From Phocaeicola faecium (lineage in GTDB: Bacteria; Bacteroidota; Bacteroidia; Bacteroidales; Bacteroidaceae), in assembly GCF_014837055.1 (NCBI RefSeq), contig NZ_JACSPQ010000005.1:128735-192734 (forward strand): a stretch of 64,000 bases of DNA, in the 5' to 3' direction. A program made the translations under genes and the position numbers. The notes below the pieces were generated by a model. It worked only from the letters and a program-made list of their open reading frames with translations. It was not told the origin of the DNA and ran no database searches. This document shows positions 55,036 to 64,000 of the stretch, piece by piece; positions within the stretch are counted from its first letter, which is position 1; each line of letters begins with the position of its first letter.

Positions 55036-55596
55036 ATGAGAAAGAATTTTGGAGCTAAGCCTCTGACTTATCCGCAACCGGTTTTCATCATTGCCACTTA
55101 CGATGAAAACGGAACTCCCGATGCCATGAATGCGGCGTGGGGAGGTATCAGTGAAATGAACGAAATCAGTTTATGCCTGAGTGCAGGACATAAAACGGTA
55201 AAGAACCTCTTAAAGCGTGGGGCTTTTACGGTGAGTATGGCGGATGCCGAACACGTAGTGGCTTGCGACTACGTAGGGCTGGTATCGGGTAACAAGGTAG
55301 CCGATAAGTTTGCCAGAGCCGGATTTCACGCTACCCGGTCTGCTATTGTCGATGCTCCGTTGATTGATGAATTGGCAGTTGCAGTCGAATGTAAACTGAA
55401 AGATTACAATCCGGAGACTTGTATTCTGCGGGGCGAAATAGTGAATGTCAGTGTAGACGAGCGTGTGCTTGACGAGAACGGTAAGGTAGATGCGGCTAAG
55501 GTAGCGCCGATAATCTTCGACCCCTTCAATAACGCTTATCTGAAAGTAGGAGAGAAAGTAGGGAACGCTTTCTCGGATGGCAAACAGTTGAAATAG
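55036..55596 (+). CDS. Flavin reductase-like FMN-binding protein
   Basis: 186 residues of the split-barrel flavin reductase family. 'PQPVFIIATYDENGTPDAMNAAW' at the start, 'LSAGHKTVKNLLKRGAFTVSM' and 'SGNKVADKFARAG' are the FMN-binding surroundings (quoted stretches differ by few residues from family members I recall). No signal peptide, cytoplasmic. It reduces or binds FMN; the electron partner is unknown. It lies 11 bases after the GH2 gene and so may share its transcript, although the functions look unrelated. Confidence 0.88.
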   Translation: MRKNFGAKPLTYPQPVFIIATYDENGTPDAMNAAWGGISEMNEISLCLSAGHKTVKNLLKRGAFTVSMADAEHVVACDYVGLVSGNKVADKFARAGFHATRSAIVDAPLIDELAVAVECKLKDYNPETCILRGEIVNVSVDERVLDENGKVDAAKVAPIIFDPFNNAYLKVGEKVGNAFSDGKQLK

Positions 55597-55649
55597 AACA
55601 TCAGGTATCCTGACGGGTATGTAGGCCGATAAAGAAAGGGTAAGCAACG

Positions 55650-56144
55650 ATGACAGATTTTGCGGCAATCGATTTTGAAACAGCTAATCGCAATCCTTCC
55701 AGCGTATGTAGCGTGGGTGTGGTAATCGTGCGGGGCGGAGAGGTGGTGGAACGTATTTACCGCCTGATACGTCCCTGTCCGAATTATTATGATTACTGGA
55801 ATACCCGCGTACACGGACTAACCCGTCAGGATACCGACGATGCCGCTATCTTTCCCGATGTATGGCGATACATTGCACCCCTTATAGGCGATTTGCCGTT
55901 GGTGGCACATAACAGCCCGTTCGACGAAGGTTGTCTGAAGGCTGTGTTCCGGACTTATCAGATGGATTATCCCGATTATCTCTTTTATTGCACGTGCAGA
56001 GCCTCGCGCCGCGTATTCGGAAAGCAGTTGCCCAATCACCAGCTGCAAACCGTGGCGGCACGTTGCGGATTTGATTTGGCGAATCATCATCACGCTTTAG
56101 CAGACGCTGAGGCTTGTGCATGGATAGCGCGCCGGATTTTATAA
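55650..56144 (+). CDS. DnaQ-like DEDDh 3'-5' exonuclease
   Basis: 164 residues with the DEDDh exonuclease motifs: ExoI 'AIDFETA' (6-12), ExoII 'LVAHNSPFDEGCL' and ExoIII 'HHALADAEACA' near the C-terminus. It is a stand-alone domain like the epsilon-subunit-type exonucleases or oligoribonuclease relatives; it could trim DNA or RNA 3' ends. Start at 55650 with no clear Shine-Dalgarno sequence. Confidence 0.9.
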   Translation: MTDFAAIDFETANRNPSSVCSVGVVIVRGGEVVERIYRLIRPCPNYYDYWNTRVHGLTRQDTDDAAIFPDVWRYIAPLIGDLPLVAHNSPFDEGCLKAVFRTYQMDYPDYLFYCTCRASRRVFGKQLPNHQLQTVAARCGFDLANHHHALADAEACAWIARRIL

Positions 56145-56258
56145 AAGCCGGTTCAGACGTTTGGGTGGAATTATATAAACTCTATCCATAATAATGTAAC
56201 GTCTGTTCCCTCCTTCCCCCTTATTTTTGTAATCGAAACGATAAATTAATGATACGTC

Positions 56259-58484
56259 ATGATGAAGAAAAGTGTATGGTTTATGTTGCTTTTCTCCTTA
56301 CTGACATTTACCGTTGTAAAAGCGGAAGAGGGGAAAAGTATTGTTAAAGGATATGTATTGGATAAGGAAGGTACTCCGCTGCCCGGAGCTTATGTATATA
56401 ATGAAGACAAAAGTTCGGCTACGGTGACCGATGGGGAAGGATATTTTGAACTTCCCGTTTCCGGAGAAGTCCGTCAGTTGCGGGCCGATTACGTGGGGTT
56501 TGAAACGCTGACTTACGCCGTGGAGCGTCCTACGGATGTGCAGGTACTGGTTATGGTCTCTGATACCGAGCTGGATGAGGTGGTAGTAACCGCCGGCAGC
56601 ATGGGTATGCTGAAAAACCGTACGGGAGTGATGAACGGCGAGAGTGTTACGGCGCAGGCGTTGACGAGGGCGGCTTGCTGTAACCTTTCCGAAAGTTTTG
56701 AAACGAATCCGTCGGTCGATGTGGCTTATAGCGATGCCGTGACGGGTGCCAAGCAGATTCAGCTCTTGGGACTGTCGGGCACGTATGTGCAAATGCTTAC
56801 CGAGAATTTTCCGAATATGCGCGGAGCTGCTGCGGTGTATGGGCTGGATTATATTCCCGGTCCGTGGATGCAGAGCATACAGATATCTAAAGGTGCTGCT
56901 TCGGTAAAGAATGGATACGAGTCGGTTACAGGACAAATCAATATCGAATATAAGAAACCCAAGATTGCCGACCCGCTGTTTGTCAACTTGTTTGCCAGCG
57001 ATGCCGGACGGTATGAGGGGAATGCCGTAGGAGCGGTGGAACTGAACGACCGCCTGTCGACCGCTCTTTTCGTGAACTATTATAACGAAGAGCGTTCGCA
57101 CGACAAGAACGGCGATACGTTTTTGGATATGCCGAAGATGCACGCTTTCAGCGTGATGAACCGCTGGCATTATCAGACACCGAATTTTGTTTCCCAATCG
57201 GGCGTAAAGGTATTGACGGATAAGCGCGTGAGCGGGCAGACAGCCCATACACTGCATGGCGGTGAGGTTTTCGACCCTTATACCGTGACTAACCGCACGA
57301 GCCGGGTGGAATGGTTTACGAAAAACGGATTTATCCTGAATCCCGACCGGAATGAAAGTGTGGCGCTCATCGTGTCGGGCTCGTATCACGACCAGAAATC
57401 CGATTACGCTGCCCGGTTATATAATGTGTACGAAACCAATCTGTATGCTTCACTGCTCTACGAAACCGATTTCGGAAGCAAGCATAAGCTGGCGGCAGGA
57501 ATGAATTTTAATTGGGATGATTACGTACAGCGCGGCGACGTGGTGGAGCGTTACGTACCCCAGTGGCGGAACATCGACGAAACGGTAACCGGGGCATACG
57601 CCGAATATACATGGACGCCCACCGATAAGTTTACGTTGATGGCAGGGCTGCGCGGAGATTACAGTTCGCTTCACCGTTGGTTCGTAACGCCTCGCCTTCA
57701 TCTGAAATACGATGTAACTTCGTGGCTCCATCTGCGGGCATCAGCAGGGAAAGGCTATCGCACCACGTTCGTTTTTCCCGAAAACAGTTACCTGCTGGCA
57801 AGCAGCCGGACACTCCATGTAGCCGATGACCTCAGTCAGGAAAGCGCATGGAATTACGGAGCAAGCGCATCGTTCTACATTCCGGTGAAAGACGAAGAAC
57901 TGACCCTCAGTGCCGAGTGGTTTTACACGGACTTCAATAATCAGGTGGTAGTGGATATGGATAGCGATGCCCATGCCGTTTACTTCTATAACCTTAAAGG
58001 ACGGTCGACGTCTAACGTGCTTCAGGTGGAGGTAAGCTATCCGCTTTTTCGCGGATTTACGCTGCTGGGAGCTTACCGCTGGATGGACGTAAAGACGACT
58101 TATGGCGACAAGACGATGCGTAAACCGCTGACGAGCCGTTACAAGGCATTGCTGACAGCTTCGTATGAAACGCCGCTGAAAAAGTGGCAGTTCGATGCTA
58201 CTGTGCAGTTTAACGGAGGAGGGCGGATGCCTACGCCGGATGCCGAACGTCCGTTATGGGAGGAAACTTTCCCGTCGTACACGCAGCTTAGCGCACAGAT
58301 AACCCGTCGTTTCCGCCGTTGGAGCATCTATCTTGGCGGAGAAAACCTGACAAACTTTAAGCAAAAGAATCCGGTCGTATCAGCCTCAAATCCTTATGGC
58401 TCGGATTTTGATGCTACTATGGTGTGGGGACCTACGATGGGGCGCAAGCTGTACGTCGGTATTCGTTATAACATCCCTAAATAA
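56259..58484 (+). CDS. TonB-dependent receptor, probable metal or cofactor uptake
   Basis: 741 residues: a signal peptide ending near 'VVKAEE', a carboxypeptidase-regulatory-like domain ('KGYVLDKEGTPLPGAYVY'), a plug domain ('DEVVVTAGSMGM', 'KQIQLLGLSGTYVQ', 'IQISKGAASVKNGYESVTGQ') and a beta barrel ending in 'YVGIRYNIPK'. No SusD partner. A periplasmic heavy-metal-associated protein is encoded just downstream, which suggests a metal, chiefly copper, as ligand (inference). -7 box TATTTTTG at 56222-56229. Confidence 0.9.
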   Translation: MMKKSVWFMLLFSLLTFTVVKAEEGKSIVKGYVLDKEGTPLPGAYVYNEDKSSATVTDGEGYFELPVSGEVRQLRADYVGFETLTYAVERPTDVQVLVMVSDTELDEVVVTAGSMGMLKNRTGVMNGESVTAQALTRAACCNLSESFETNPSVDVAYSDAVTGAKQIQLLGLSGTYVQMLTENFPNMRGAAAVYGLDYIPGPWMQSIQISKGAASVKNGYESVTGQINIEYKKPKIADPLFVNLFASDAGRYEGNAVGAVELNDRLSTALFVNYYNEERSHDKNGDTFLDMPKMHAFSVMNRWHYQTPNFVSQSGVKVLTDKRVSGQTAHTLHGGEVFDPYTVTNRTSRVEWFTKNGFILNPDRNESVALIVSGSYHDQKSDYAARLYNVYETNLYASLLYETDFGSKHKLAAGMNFNWDDYVQRGDVVERYVPQWRNIDETVTGAYAEYTWTPTDKFTLMAGLRGDYSSLHRWFVTPRLHLKYDVTSWLHLRASAGKGYRTTFVFPENSYLLASSRTLHVADDLSQESAWNYGASASFYIPVKDEELTLSAEWFYTDFNNQVVVDMDSDAHAVYFYNLKGRSTSNVLQVEVSYPLFRGFTLLGAYRWMDVKTTYGDKTMRKPLTSRYKALLTASYETPLKKWQFDATVQFNGGGRMPTPDAERPLWEETFPSYTQLSAQITRRFRRWSIYLGGENLTNFKQKNPVVSASNPYGSDFDATMVWGPTMGRKLYVGIRYNIPK

Positions 58485-58489
58485 AGGGG

Positions 58490-58610
58490 GAAAAACGCTA
58501 CCGCATGAACGGGGTAACACATGCGGTAGCGTTACCCGGTTTATCGGCTTGCGTTGAGCCTTCCATGCGGTAGCGTTTCGGAACTGGTATGCAGTGCCGG
58601 TATAAGTAAA
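58490..58610 (-). repeat. Intergenic repeat, copy D3
   Basis: Minus-orientation copy starting 5 bases past the TonB receptor stop. Its plus strand contains a 14-bp perfect inverted repeat, AACGCTACCGCATG and CATGCGGTAGCGTT, and later TCCATGCGGTAGCGTTTCGG. Right end approximate. Confidence 0.75.
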
Positions 58611-58646
58611 TATAGAATATTGTTTAATGTTAAAAATCAGAAAATT

Positions 58647-58970
58647 ATGATGAGAGTAAAATGGATTGCCCTGCTAACGTTGTTCGTACTGGGCTTTTCG
58701 CTGAACGTAATGGCGAAAGATGACAAGAAAGAAAAATCGGAAGTAACGTTCCTTGTTTCGATGACTTGTGAAAACTGTCAGAAACGCATTGAAAACAACA
58801 TCGCTTTCGAGAAAGGCGTTACTGCCCTGAACGTCAACCTGCCGGATAAGTTGGTTACCATTGAGTATCGGAAGGATAAGACCTCGCCCGAAAAACTGAA
58901 AGAAGCCATCCGGAAGTTGGGTTACACTGCCACCCCGTTCCATCCCAAGAAGAAAGCCGAGAAGGAATAA
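58647..58970 (+). CDS. Periplasmic heavy-metal-associated (HMA) protein
   Basis: 107 residues: a signal peptide ('LGFSLNVMAKDD', cleavage near residue 23) and one HMA domain with 'MTCENC' (Cys41, Cys44). It probably binds Cu(I) or another soft metal in the periplasm, as mercury or copper carriers do, and hands it to or takes it from the TonB receptor encoded upstream. Start placed at 58647 (MMRVKW); the open frame further up runs through repeat D3. Confidence 0.88.
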   Translation: MMRVKWIALLTLFVLGFSLNVMAKDDKKEKSEVTFLVSMTCENCQKRIENNIAFEKGVTALNVNLPDKLVTIEYRKDKTSPEKLKEAIRKLGYTATPFHPKKKAEKE

Positions 58971-58991
58971 AGCAGGCGGATAATAAAACAA

Positions 58992-59068
58992 CAGACACGG
59001 ATTTTGCATCGGCGTCGTGCGGTTTCGGTATCGTGAAACTCGCCGACAGACGGCAAAATCCGTGTCTG
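58992..59068. terminator. Convergent hairpin after the HMA gene
   Basis: A 16-bp perfect inverted repeat (58992-59007 with 59053-59068) enclosing a second small stem. It sits between the convergent HMA and GH18-like genes; there is no long T tract. Confidence 0.6.
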
Positions 59069-59092
59069 CTGCTATTATAGGGAAAACGGAAC

Positions 59093-60514
59093 TTATTCCG
59101 CTTTCGGAGTAAAGTCAGTACGTCCGAACGACTTACCGGTCCATTCCACGTCCTGTCCGTAAAGGATGCGTGAGATTTCGGTAAACTCTTTCTCGTAATG
59201 ACGTTCGTCGTTCAAGTCGTAAACGGCAAAATATCCCCACTTGTCGTCTTTTATGCGTTTAACAAACGTGGAATTGATTTTTACGTCTCCCTTAGCCGTA
59301 GTCACTTCAACGGCATACGGACACTGTTTGGCGGTAGCCACCGTGTCGGTGTCGATAGAACGCCATTTCCCGTACAGCCCGTAGATGGAATAATCAATCA
59401 AGTCGTTCACCGTTTTTCCTTCTACCTCTCCCGCCGGATAATCCGAACCTGTATACCAGTAAATGCCTAACGTTTTGTCGGGCATCAGTTTCCGGCATTC
59501 GTAAACCAATTCAGCATAACGCTCTTTGGTACATTCTTCGATACTCGGAGCAACGGTAGGCGCAGGAATGTACGGCTCAACCTTCTGGTCGGTTACGTAA
59601 GTAGAGTATTCGTCATCGAAATCAATACCATCGAATCCGTAAATATCCATGTAATATTTCAGCTCTTGGGCGAAAGTAACAGCCGCTTCTCTGGTCAGGC
59701 TTCTCATTCCGGCAGCGGTATGGTCGCCCAAAATAGACAGATGTACTTTCATGCCTTTGGCTTGCAGCGGACGGACGATTTGGTCGATGTTATCTAAAAC
59801 AAAGCGCGTCTGCTCGTTGCACGATACGTAAGGCTGCCCCTCTTCGTTCAGTCGGATGTTGGCGGCAAATACGCTTGCAATGTCGAAAAACGGCTCTTTG
59901 GTTTCCTTCATGATATATTCACCCGTATTCAACATGCTTTCGCGGTTCACTTCTACGTAGCAAAGATTCTTGATGGTTCTGCCCTCGTTAATAGCCGGTG
60001 CAGGAGTAAGCGGAGTAACCAGATAAATGTAAGCCGCATTGTTGGATATGGTTTGAGTACCGTCTGAAACTTCGGCAGTCAGCGGCAAGGCATAGATCGC
60101 TTCCGTATTGGCACCCGACTGTATGCTGACATCAATTACATCCGAACGCTTTTTGCCGGCAGGGATGGTAATCTGTCCGTTCGCTTCGAGCGAAATCTTA
60201 TCGGCAGGATATACGGTATACGATGTTCCGTATACATTATTATAAGCGGTCAGCGCCTGCTCGTTTACTTTAAACGTAATGGTTAAATCCTTGTCGTAAG
60301 GCTTGGTAAGTTCGAAATAGATGTGTCCGGTAGCAGAATTCTCTCCCCATAGAGCCAGCGGGGTAAGCATTTTGGCTTGGGCTGCCGATAACACTTTTCC
60401 GAAAGGTTCGCCCGCCGAAACAGCTACAACGTTCCCTTTTTGCGATTCGCTTCCGGTGCAAGATACCAGCCAAAGCGCAGCAAGCATAAGTAGTCCTCTT
60501 AACAATTTCTTCAT
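59093..60514 (-). CDS. GH18-like lipoprotein with DUF1735 domain
   Basis: 473 residues. A lipoprotein signal ends in 'LWLVSCTG' (Cys19). A DUF1735-type beta domain spans about 45-165, followed by a GH18 barrel with the full catalytic motif D295-x2-D298-x-D300-x-E302 ('FDGIDFDDEY'). Members with this order are endo-beta-N-acetylglucosaminidases that release N-glycans at the cell surface. Start placed at 60514 (MKKLLRG); an ATG three codons upstream is possible. Confidence 0.88.
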   Translation of the reverse strand: MKKLLRGLLMLAALWLVSCTGSESQKGNVVAVSAGEPFGKVLSAAQAKMLTPLALWGENSATGHIYFELTKPYDKDLTITFKVNEQALTAYNNVYGTSYTVYPADKISLEANGQITIPAGKKRSDVIDVSIQSGANTEAIYALPLTAEVSDGTQTISNNAAYIYLVTPLTPAPAINEGRTIKNLCYVEVNRESMLNTGEYIMKETKEPFFDIASVFAANIRLNEEGQPYVSCNEQTRFVLDNIDQIVRPLQAKGMKVHLSILGDHTAAGMRSLTREAAVTFAQELKYYMDIYGFDGIDFDDEYSTYVTDQKVEPYIPAPTVAPSIEECTKERYAELVYECRKLMPDKTLGIYWYTGSDYPAGEVEGKTVNDLIDYSIYGLYGKWRSIDTDTVATAKQCPYAVEVTTAKGDVKINSTFVKRIKDDKWGYFAVYDLNDERHYEKEFTEISRILYGQDVEWTGKSFGRTDFTPKAE

Positions 60515-60538
60515 AGGTACCATAAATCTTTCAGTTAA

Positions 60539-61588
60539 TCATTCGTTCTTGTCTATTTTTACGATTCCTCCCGTTTCGGGATTAAAAATTACGCGCGTGT
60601 TTATTTTTTTGTCGAATAATCCGTCGGTCAGCACCTCCGTATAGCCGAACTGGGTAACGGGCAGTTCGCCGCTGAACAAAGTTTTCCCCTGATAGCTCAC
60701 AGTAACCGAGCCTTTCCCCGGAATGTTATAGATAACCCCTTTCAGTTTCTTTTTCTTATCGTCTGTAGGTGCTGCCGGAAGCGATGAGGCTGCACTTACG
60801 TTGAGATATATCGGGTCTCCACTCAGGTTGTTCTCTCCAAGTACCCCCAATAAGCGTGAAAATCGTGCCGCTACTTTGTTGTTCATGCCATCCTCCGGAG
60901 CGATGCGGAAAGTGAATAGCTTGTCTTCGCGGTCGGTAGTTCCCGTAAACATTTCCATCATAGCTTTTTCCTGCTTGTCGAGGTTGGTGATGACCAGTTT
61001 CATCGAAGCTCCATCTTTAGGCATGGCGTCAGCCTGTCCGCGTAAAATCTGGTTCTTACTGTCGCGGATGTTGTAGATTTCTTTTGCTGCCAGTTCCGCC
61101 ATCTTAGCCGTCGATCCCGCCATCAGCATGTCTTCCGTCATGTATTTGCGGGCGTTTTCATGAGGCTCTGTTTTGTCAAGCTGATACATGTCGGTTTGAT
61201 TTTCAGCCGGAGAAGTCGTATTGATGGCTTTTACGATACCTTCGTTTGTAAGTTCTACATTCGATGCGACGTTTTTATCCTTTAATTTCATGATATAAAC
61301 TTTCGTCGAATCGGGCACACCAACGGAGCGCACATCAATTTGCTTGATTTCCCAATGCGTTTCCGGCTGGGTGGGAATCCCGTCCATGCGCATATAACGG
61401 TTGGCATATCGGCAGAACTCTCCCGGCGTATAAGTAACTTTTGTGGCTATAACGTTCACTTCCAATGCCGTTTTTGGCAGGAAGTATACGATTCCTTCGC
61501 CTTCTCCCGGCGTATATGGGCTGAAATCCTGTGCCGATGCGTTCATACACGCCAGCATTCCCAATGCAACAAAGATTCCTTTTTTCAT
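60539..61588 (-). CDS. DUF4831 family exported protein
   Basis: 349 residues with a signal peptide ending in 'MNASAQD' (about residue 20). Motifs such as 'GIVYFLPKTALEVNVIATKV' and 'PGEFCRYANRYM', with 'KVYIMKLKDKNVASNVELTNEG', fit the DUF4831 family of Bacteroidales as I recall. Function unknown; probably periplasmic or outer membrane. It lies 24 bases ahead of the GH18-like gene on the same strand, so the two may be co-transcribed. Confidence 0.82.
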   Translation of the reverse strand: MKKGIFVALGMLACMNASAQDFSPYTPGEGEGIVYFLPKTALEVNVIATKVTYTPGEFCRYANRYMRMDGIPTQPETHWEIKQIDVRSVGVPDSTKVYIMKLKDKNVASNVELTNEGIVKAINTTSPAENQTDMYQLDKTEPHENARKYMTEDMLMAGSTAKMAELAAKEIYNIRDSKNQILRGQADAMPKDGASMKLVITNLDKQEKAMMEMFTGTTDREDKLFTFRIAPEDGMNNKVAARFSRLLGVLGENNLSGDPIYLNVSAASSLPAAPTDDKKKKLKGVIYNIPGKGSVTVSYQGKTLFSGELPVTQFGYTEVLTDGLFDKKINTRVIFNPETGGIVKIDKNE

Positions 61589-61604
61589 AATTGTATATCG
61601 GCTA

Positions 61605-63119
61605 TTAGTTTTTCGTTAATGATTTCCATGCTTCGGGCAGTGCTTCGATAATGTCTCCTGCCTTCAAACTGATTTCTCCTACCTTGTTTCGTGCAATGTC
61701 TCCTGCCAGTCCGTGTACATACGTTCCGAGCTTGCAAGCCTCTTCCTCTGAATATCCTTGAGCCAGCAGCGCAGTGATGATACCTGTCAGAACATCTCCG
61801 CTTCCTCCCGTCGCCATACCCGGATTCCCGGTCGGATTGAAGTGGCATAAGCCTTCCGGAGTAATGACTACCGTCCACGCTCCTTTCAATACAATATAAC
61901 ATTGAAGGGAATTCGCAAGGTCTTTTGCTTTTGATATCCGTTCGTATGAATTGCTGCAGCGTCCGATGATACGTTCCAGTTCTCCGATATGAGGAGTAAG
62001 AATGGTGTTTTTCGGAATATATGAAAGATTATTCCGATAGGTACTGAATATGTTTAGCGCATCGGCATCCAGAACCAGCGGAATCTCACAGTCTCTTACC
62101 TGTTCGATAACAGCTTGTGCCGTTATCTCTTCCTGTCCCAATCCGCATCCTATTCCTACGGCTTGGTAATTGTCTAATTCGGCAGGTTCGGCGAAAAACC
62201 GTTCGTGAACGTCATCTTCTACCATCGCTTCGGGAACGCAGGTTTGTAACAATGTGTGGTTACACACTGGGGTATGAATAGTCAGCAGTCCCACTCCCGA
62301 ACGCAGGCAGGCACGTGCCGACAATACTGCGGCTCCGCCCATGCCGTAAGAGCCGGTAATCAGCAAACCGTGACCGTAATTTCCTTTATGGGCAAACTTA
62401 TGACGAGGGGTGATAAGCGGACGGATGTCTTTTTCTTCCGTAATGAGATAGCGCGTTTCGGCGTTTTCGATGTACTCTTGACTGATGCCGATATCAAGCA
62501 CCTCCCATTCGCCTACCAACTCTTCGTTTTCAGGGAAAAGAAAAGCCAATTTAGGTAGTCCGATAGATAACGTGATGTCTGCCTGAACGATGTTCTGGCG
62601 GATGTTATACGAATTGTCTTCTCCCATCAGTCCCGAAGGCACGTCGATAGAAACCACTTTGGCAGCAGAGGCATTGATGTATTTAACTACGGCGGCAAAA
62701 CCTCCGCTTAGTGGTTTGTTCAGCCCCGACCCAAACAGTCCGTCTATTACAATATCGTGGGCAGTGAGCTTGGGAGCATCGAACTGGGATGTCACTTCAT
62801 GATAAGAAGTGAAACCACATTCATGCAAGCGGCGGATGTTAGTCAGGCAGTCGTCAGACAGTTTCCCCGTAACGTTAAATAGAAACACCTCTACCTGATA
62901 GCTTTTCAAATGTAACATCCGAGCCACGGCTACGGCATCACCGCCGTTATTTCCCGGTCCGGCGAATATAACGATGCGGTGCGATTTATCCCATCGCTTG
63001 CAAATGGCATCGGTAAGCAGCGTGGCAGCTTTTTCCATCAAATTGATAGATAATATAGAATTATGGGCGATGGTATATTCATCAGCCTCTTTCTGTTGGG
63101 TGCAAGTCAATATCTTCAT
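61605..63119 (-). CDS. nnr: Bifunctional NAD(P)H-hydrate epimerase/dehydratase
   Basis: 504 residues. The N-terminal half (about 1-210) is the YjeF_N epimerase ('FAGPGNNGGDAVAVARML', 'SIDVPSGLMGED') and the C-terminal half is the ADP-dependent dehydratase ('GSYGMGGAAVLSARACLRSG', 'LDADALNIF', 'NPTGNPGMATGGSGDVLTG'). It repairs hydrated NADH and NADPH. It faces away from hpt; the order nnr, hpt, adk is common in Bacteroides. Confidence 0.95.
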   Translation of the reverse strand: MKILTCTQQKEADEYTIAHNSILSINLMEKAATLLTDAICKRWDKSHRIVIFAGPGNNGGDAVAVARMLHLKSYQVEVFLFNVTGKLSDDCLTNIRRLHECGFTSYHEVTSQFDAPKLTAHDIVIDGLFGSGLNKPLSGGFAAVVKYINASAAKVVSIDVPSGLMGEDNSYNIRQNIVQADITLSIGLPKLAFLFPENEELVGEWEVLDIGISQEYIENAETRYLITEEKDIRPLITPRHKFAHKGNYGHGLLITGSYGMGGAAVLSARACLRSGVGLLTIHTPVCNHTLLQTCVPEAMVEDDVHERFFAEPAELDNYQAVGIGCGLGQEEITAQAVIEQVRDCEIPLVLDADALNIFSTYRNNLSYIPKNTILTPHIGELERIIGRCSNSYERISKAKDLANSLQCYIVLKGAWTVVITPEGLCHFNPTGNPGMATGGSGDVLTGIITALLAQGYSEEEACKLGTYVHGLAGDIARNKVGEISLKAGDIIEALPEAWKSLTKN

Positions 63120-63210
63120 TCGTTTCCTTATTTTTCTTAAATGGCTATTTGTCGGTAAAAATACGAAAAAAATCCGTAAATTTGCCGCAAATTTATAAAA
63201 GTTCTATCGT

Positions 63211-63753
63211 ATGAATGTGATTCAGATAAAAGACAAGCGTTTCAAGACGTTTATTCCGGAGGCGGAGATACTGAAAGAAGTGGCGCGGGTGGCTGCCGAG
63301 ATTAATCGTGATTTGAAAGATTGCAATCCGCTTTTTGTAAGTGTGTTGAACGGTTCGTTTATGTTTACTGCCGATTTGATGAAATGTCTTGACTTGCCTT
63401 GCGAAATATCTTTTGTCAAGCTGGCATCGTATCAGGGTACATCGTCAACCGGAAAAGTGAAAGAACTGGTAGGACTGAATGAGGACATCACAGGGCGTAC
63501 GGTGGTTATTGTAGAAGATATTGTAGATACAGGGATTACGATGGAACGGGTGATAGAGACATTGCGTGCCCGTAACCCGAAAGATATACGTATTGCCACG
63601 CTGCTGGTAAAGCCTGATAAGCTGAAGGTGAATTTAAACATCGATTATGTGGCAATGAATATTCCGAATGATTTTATTGTAGGCTATGGCTTGGATTACG
63701 ACGGACTGGGACGTAATTACCGCGATATTTACGTGGTAGACGAAGCCGAATGA
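63211..63753 (+). CDS. hpt: Hypoxanthine phosphoribosyltransferase
   Basis: 180 residues with the PRPP-binding motif 'VVIVEDIVDTGITM' and the base-binding 'VKPDKLKV'/'VGYGLDYDGLGRN' region. It salvages hypoxanthine and guanine to IMP and GMP. A -7 box TAAATTTG lies at 63177-63184, 26 bases before the start. Adk follows 58 bases downstream and is probably co-transcribed. Confidence 0.95.
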   Translation: MNVIQIKDKRFKTFIPEAEILKEVARVAAEINRDLKDCNPLFVSVLNGSFMFTADLMKCLDLPCEISFVKLASYQGTSSTGKVKELVGLNEDITGRTVVIVEDIVDTGITMERVIETLRARNPKDIRIATLLVKPDKLKVNLNIDYVAMNIPNDFIVGYGLDYDGLGRNYRDIYVVDEAE

Positions 63754-63805
63754 GGGCCGCAATCTGAAAAGAGAAAATCATCTTAATTATTAATTATAAA
63801 TATAA

Positions 63806-64000
<195 letters not shown>

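Noticed and set aside
56298-57389. Antisense ORF of 363 codons inside the TonB receptor gene
   Set aside because: Mirror of a strong, well-recognised coding frame; the peptide has no family features and is rich in His/Arg as expected from antisense reading.

Overview
The window looks like a chromosome segment of a Bacteroidales gut bacterium, most likely Bacteroides or Phocaeicola. Evidence for this: a SusC/SusD pair with a TonB-dependent receptor, an LpxC-FabZ fusion, a probable RprX/RprY two-component pair, Bacteroidetes-only domains of unknown function, and promoters of the TTTG-N19-21-TAnnTTTG type with few Shine-Dalgarno sequences. No tRNA, rRNA or CRISPR array was seen.

Layout. 1-7765 holds housekeeping and envelope genes (pheS, murB, an MFS transporter, crcB, an AraC regulator, conserved lipoproteins). 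About 8.1-14.0 kb is a small genomic island: an AraC regulator divergent from a translationally coupled operon of a metallo-beta-lactamase-fold protein and two radical SAM proteins, then a non-coding stretch rich in TGATGAA/TTCATCA motifs, a small hypothetical gene and an IntDOT-like tyrosine recombinase. 14.3-26.4 kb carries a MATE pump, DUF3737 and C-S lyase genes, a TerB/DnaJ protein, an EF-G paralogue lacking the catalytic histidine, the two-component pair, a 58-residue membrane protein, MarR, and rpsF-rpsR-rplI with strong Shine-Dalgarno sequences. 26.6-39.7 kb has mtaB, a glycosyltransferase, miaA, the lipid A genes lpxD-lpxC/fabZ-lpxA, pyrF, prfA and purM. 39.9-61.6 kb is outer-membrane and glycan-oriented: SusC/SusD, a GHL10-type glycosidase, a porin-like protein, two DUF3857 proteins (the second without a transglutaminase active site), a GH2 enzyme, a flavin reductase, an exonuclease, a TonB receptor with a periplasmic metal-binding protein, and a GH18-like lipoprotein. 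The end has nnrD, hpt and the start of adk.

The two most notable observations are the integrase-linked AraC/MBL/radical SAM pair cassette and a family of six roughly 122-bp intergenic repeats built from small CTA-NNNN-TAG hairpins, three in each orientation. Other points are the EF-G paralogue, the strong Shine-Dalgarno sequences on the bS18 and bL9 genes, and the inactive-looking DUF3857 protein. Family names are from memory of protein families and motif reading; no database search was run.
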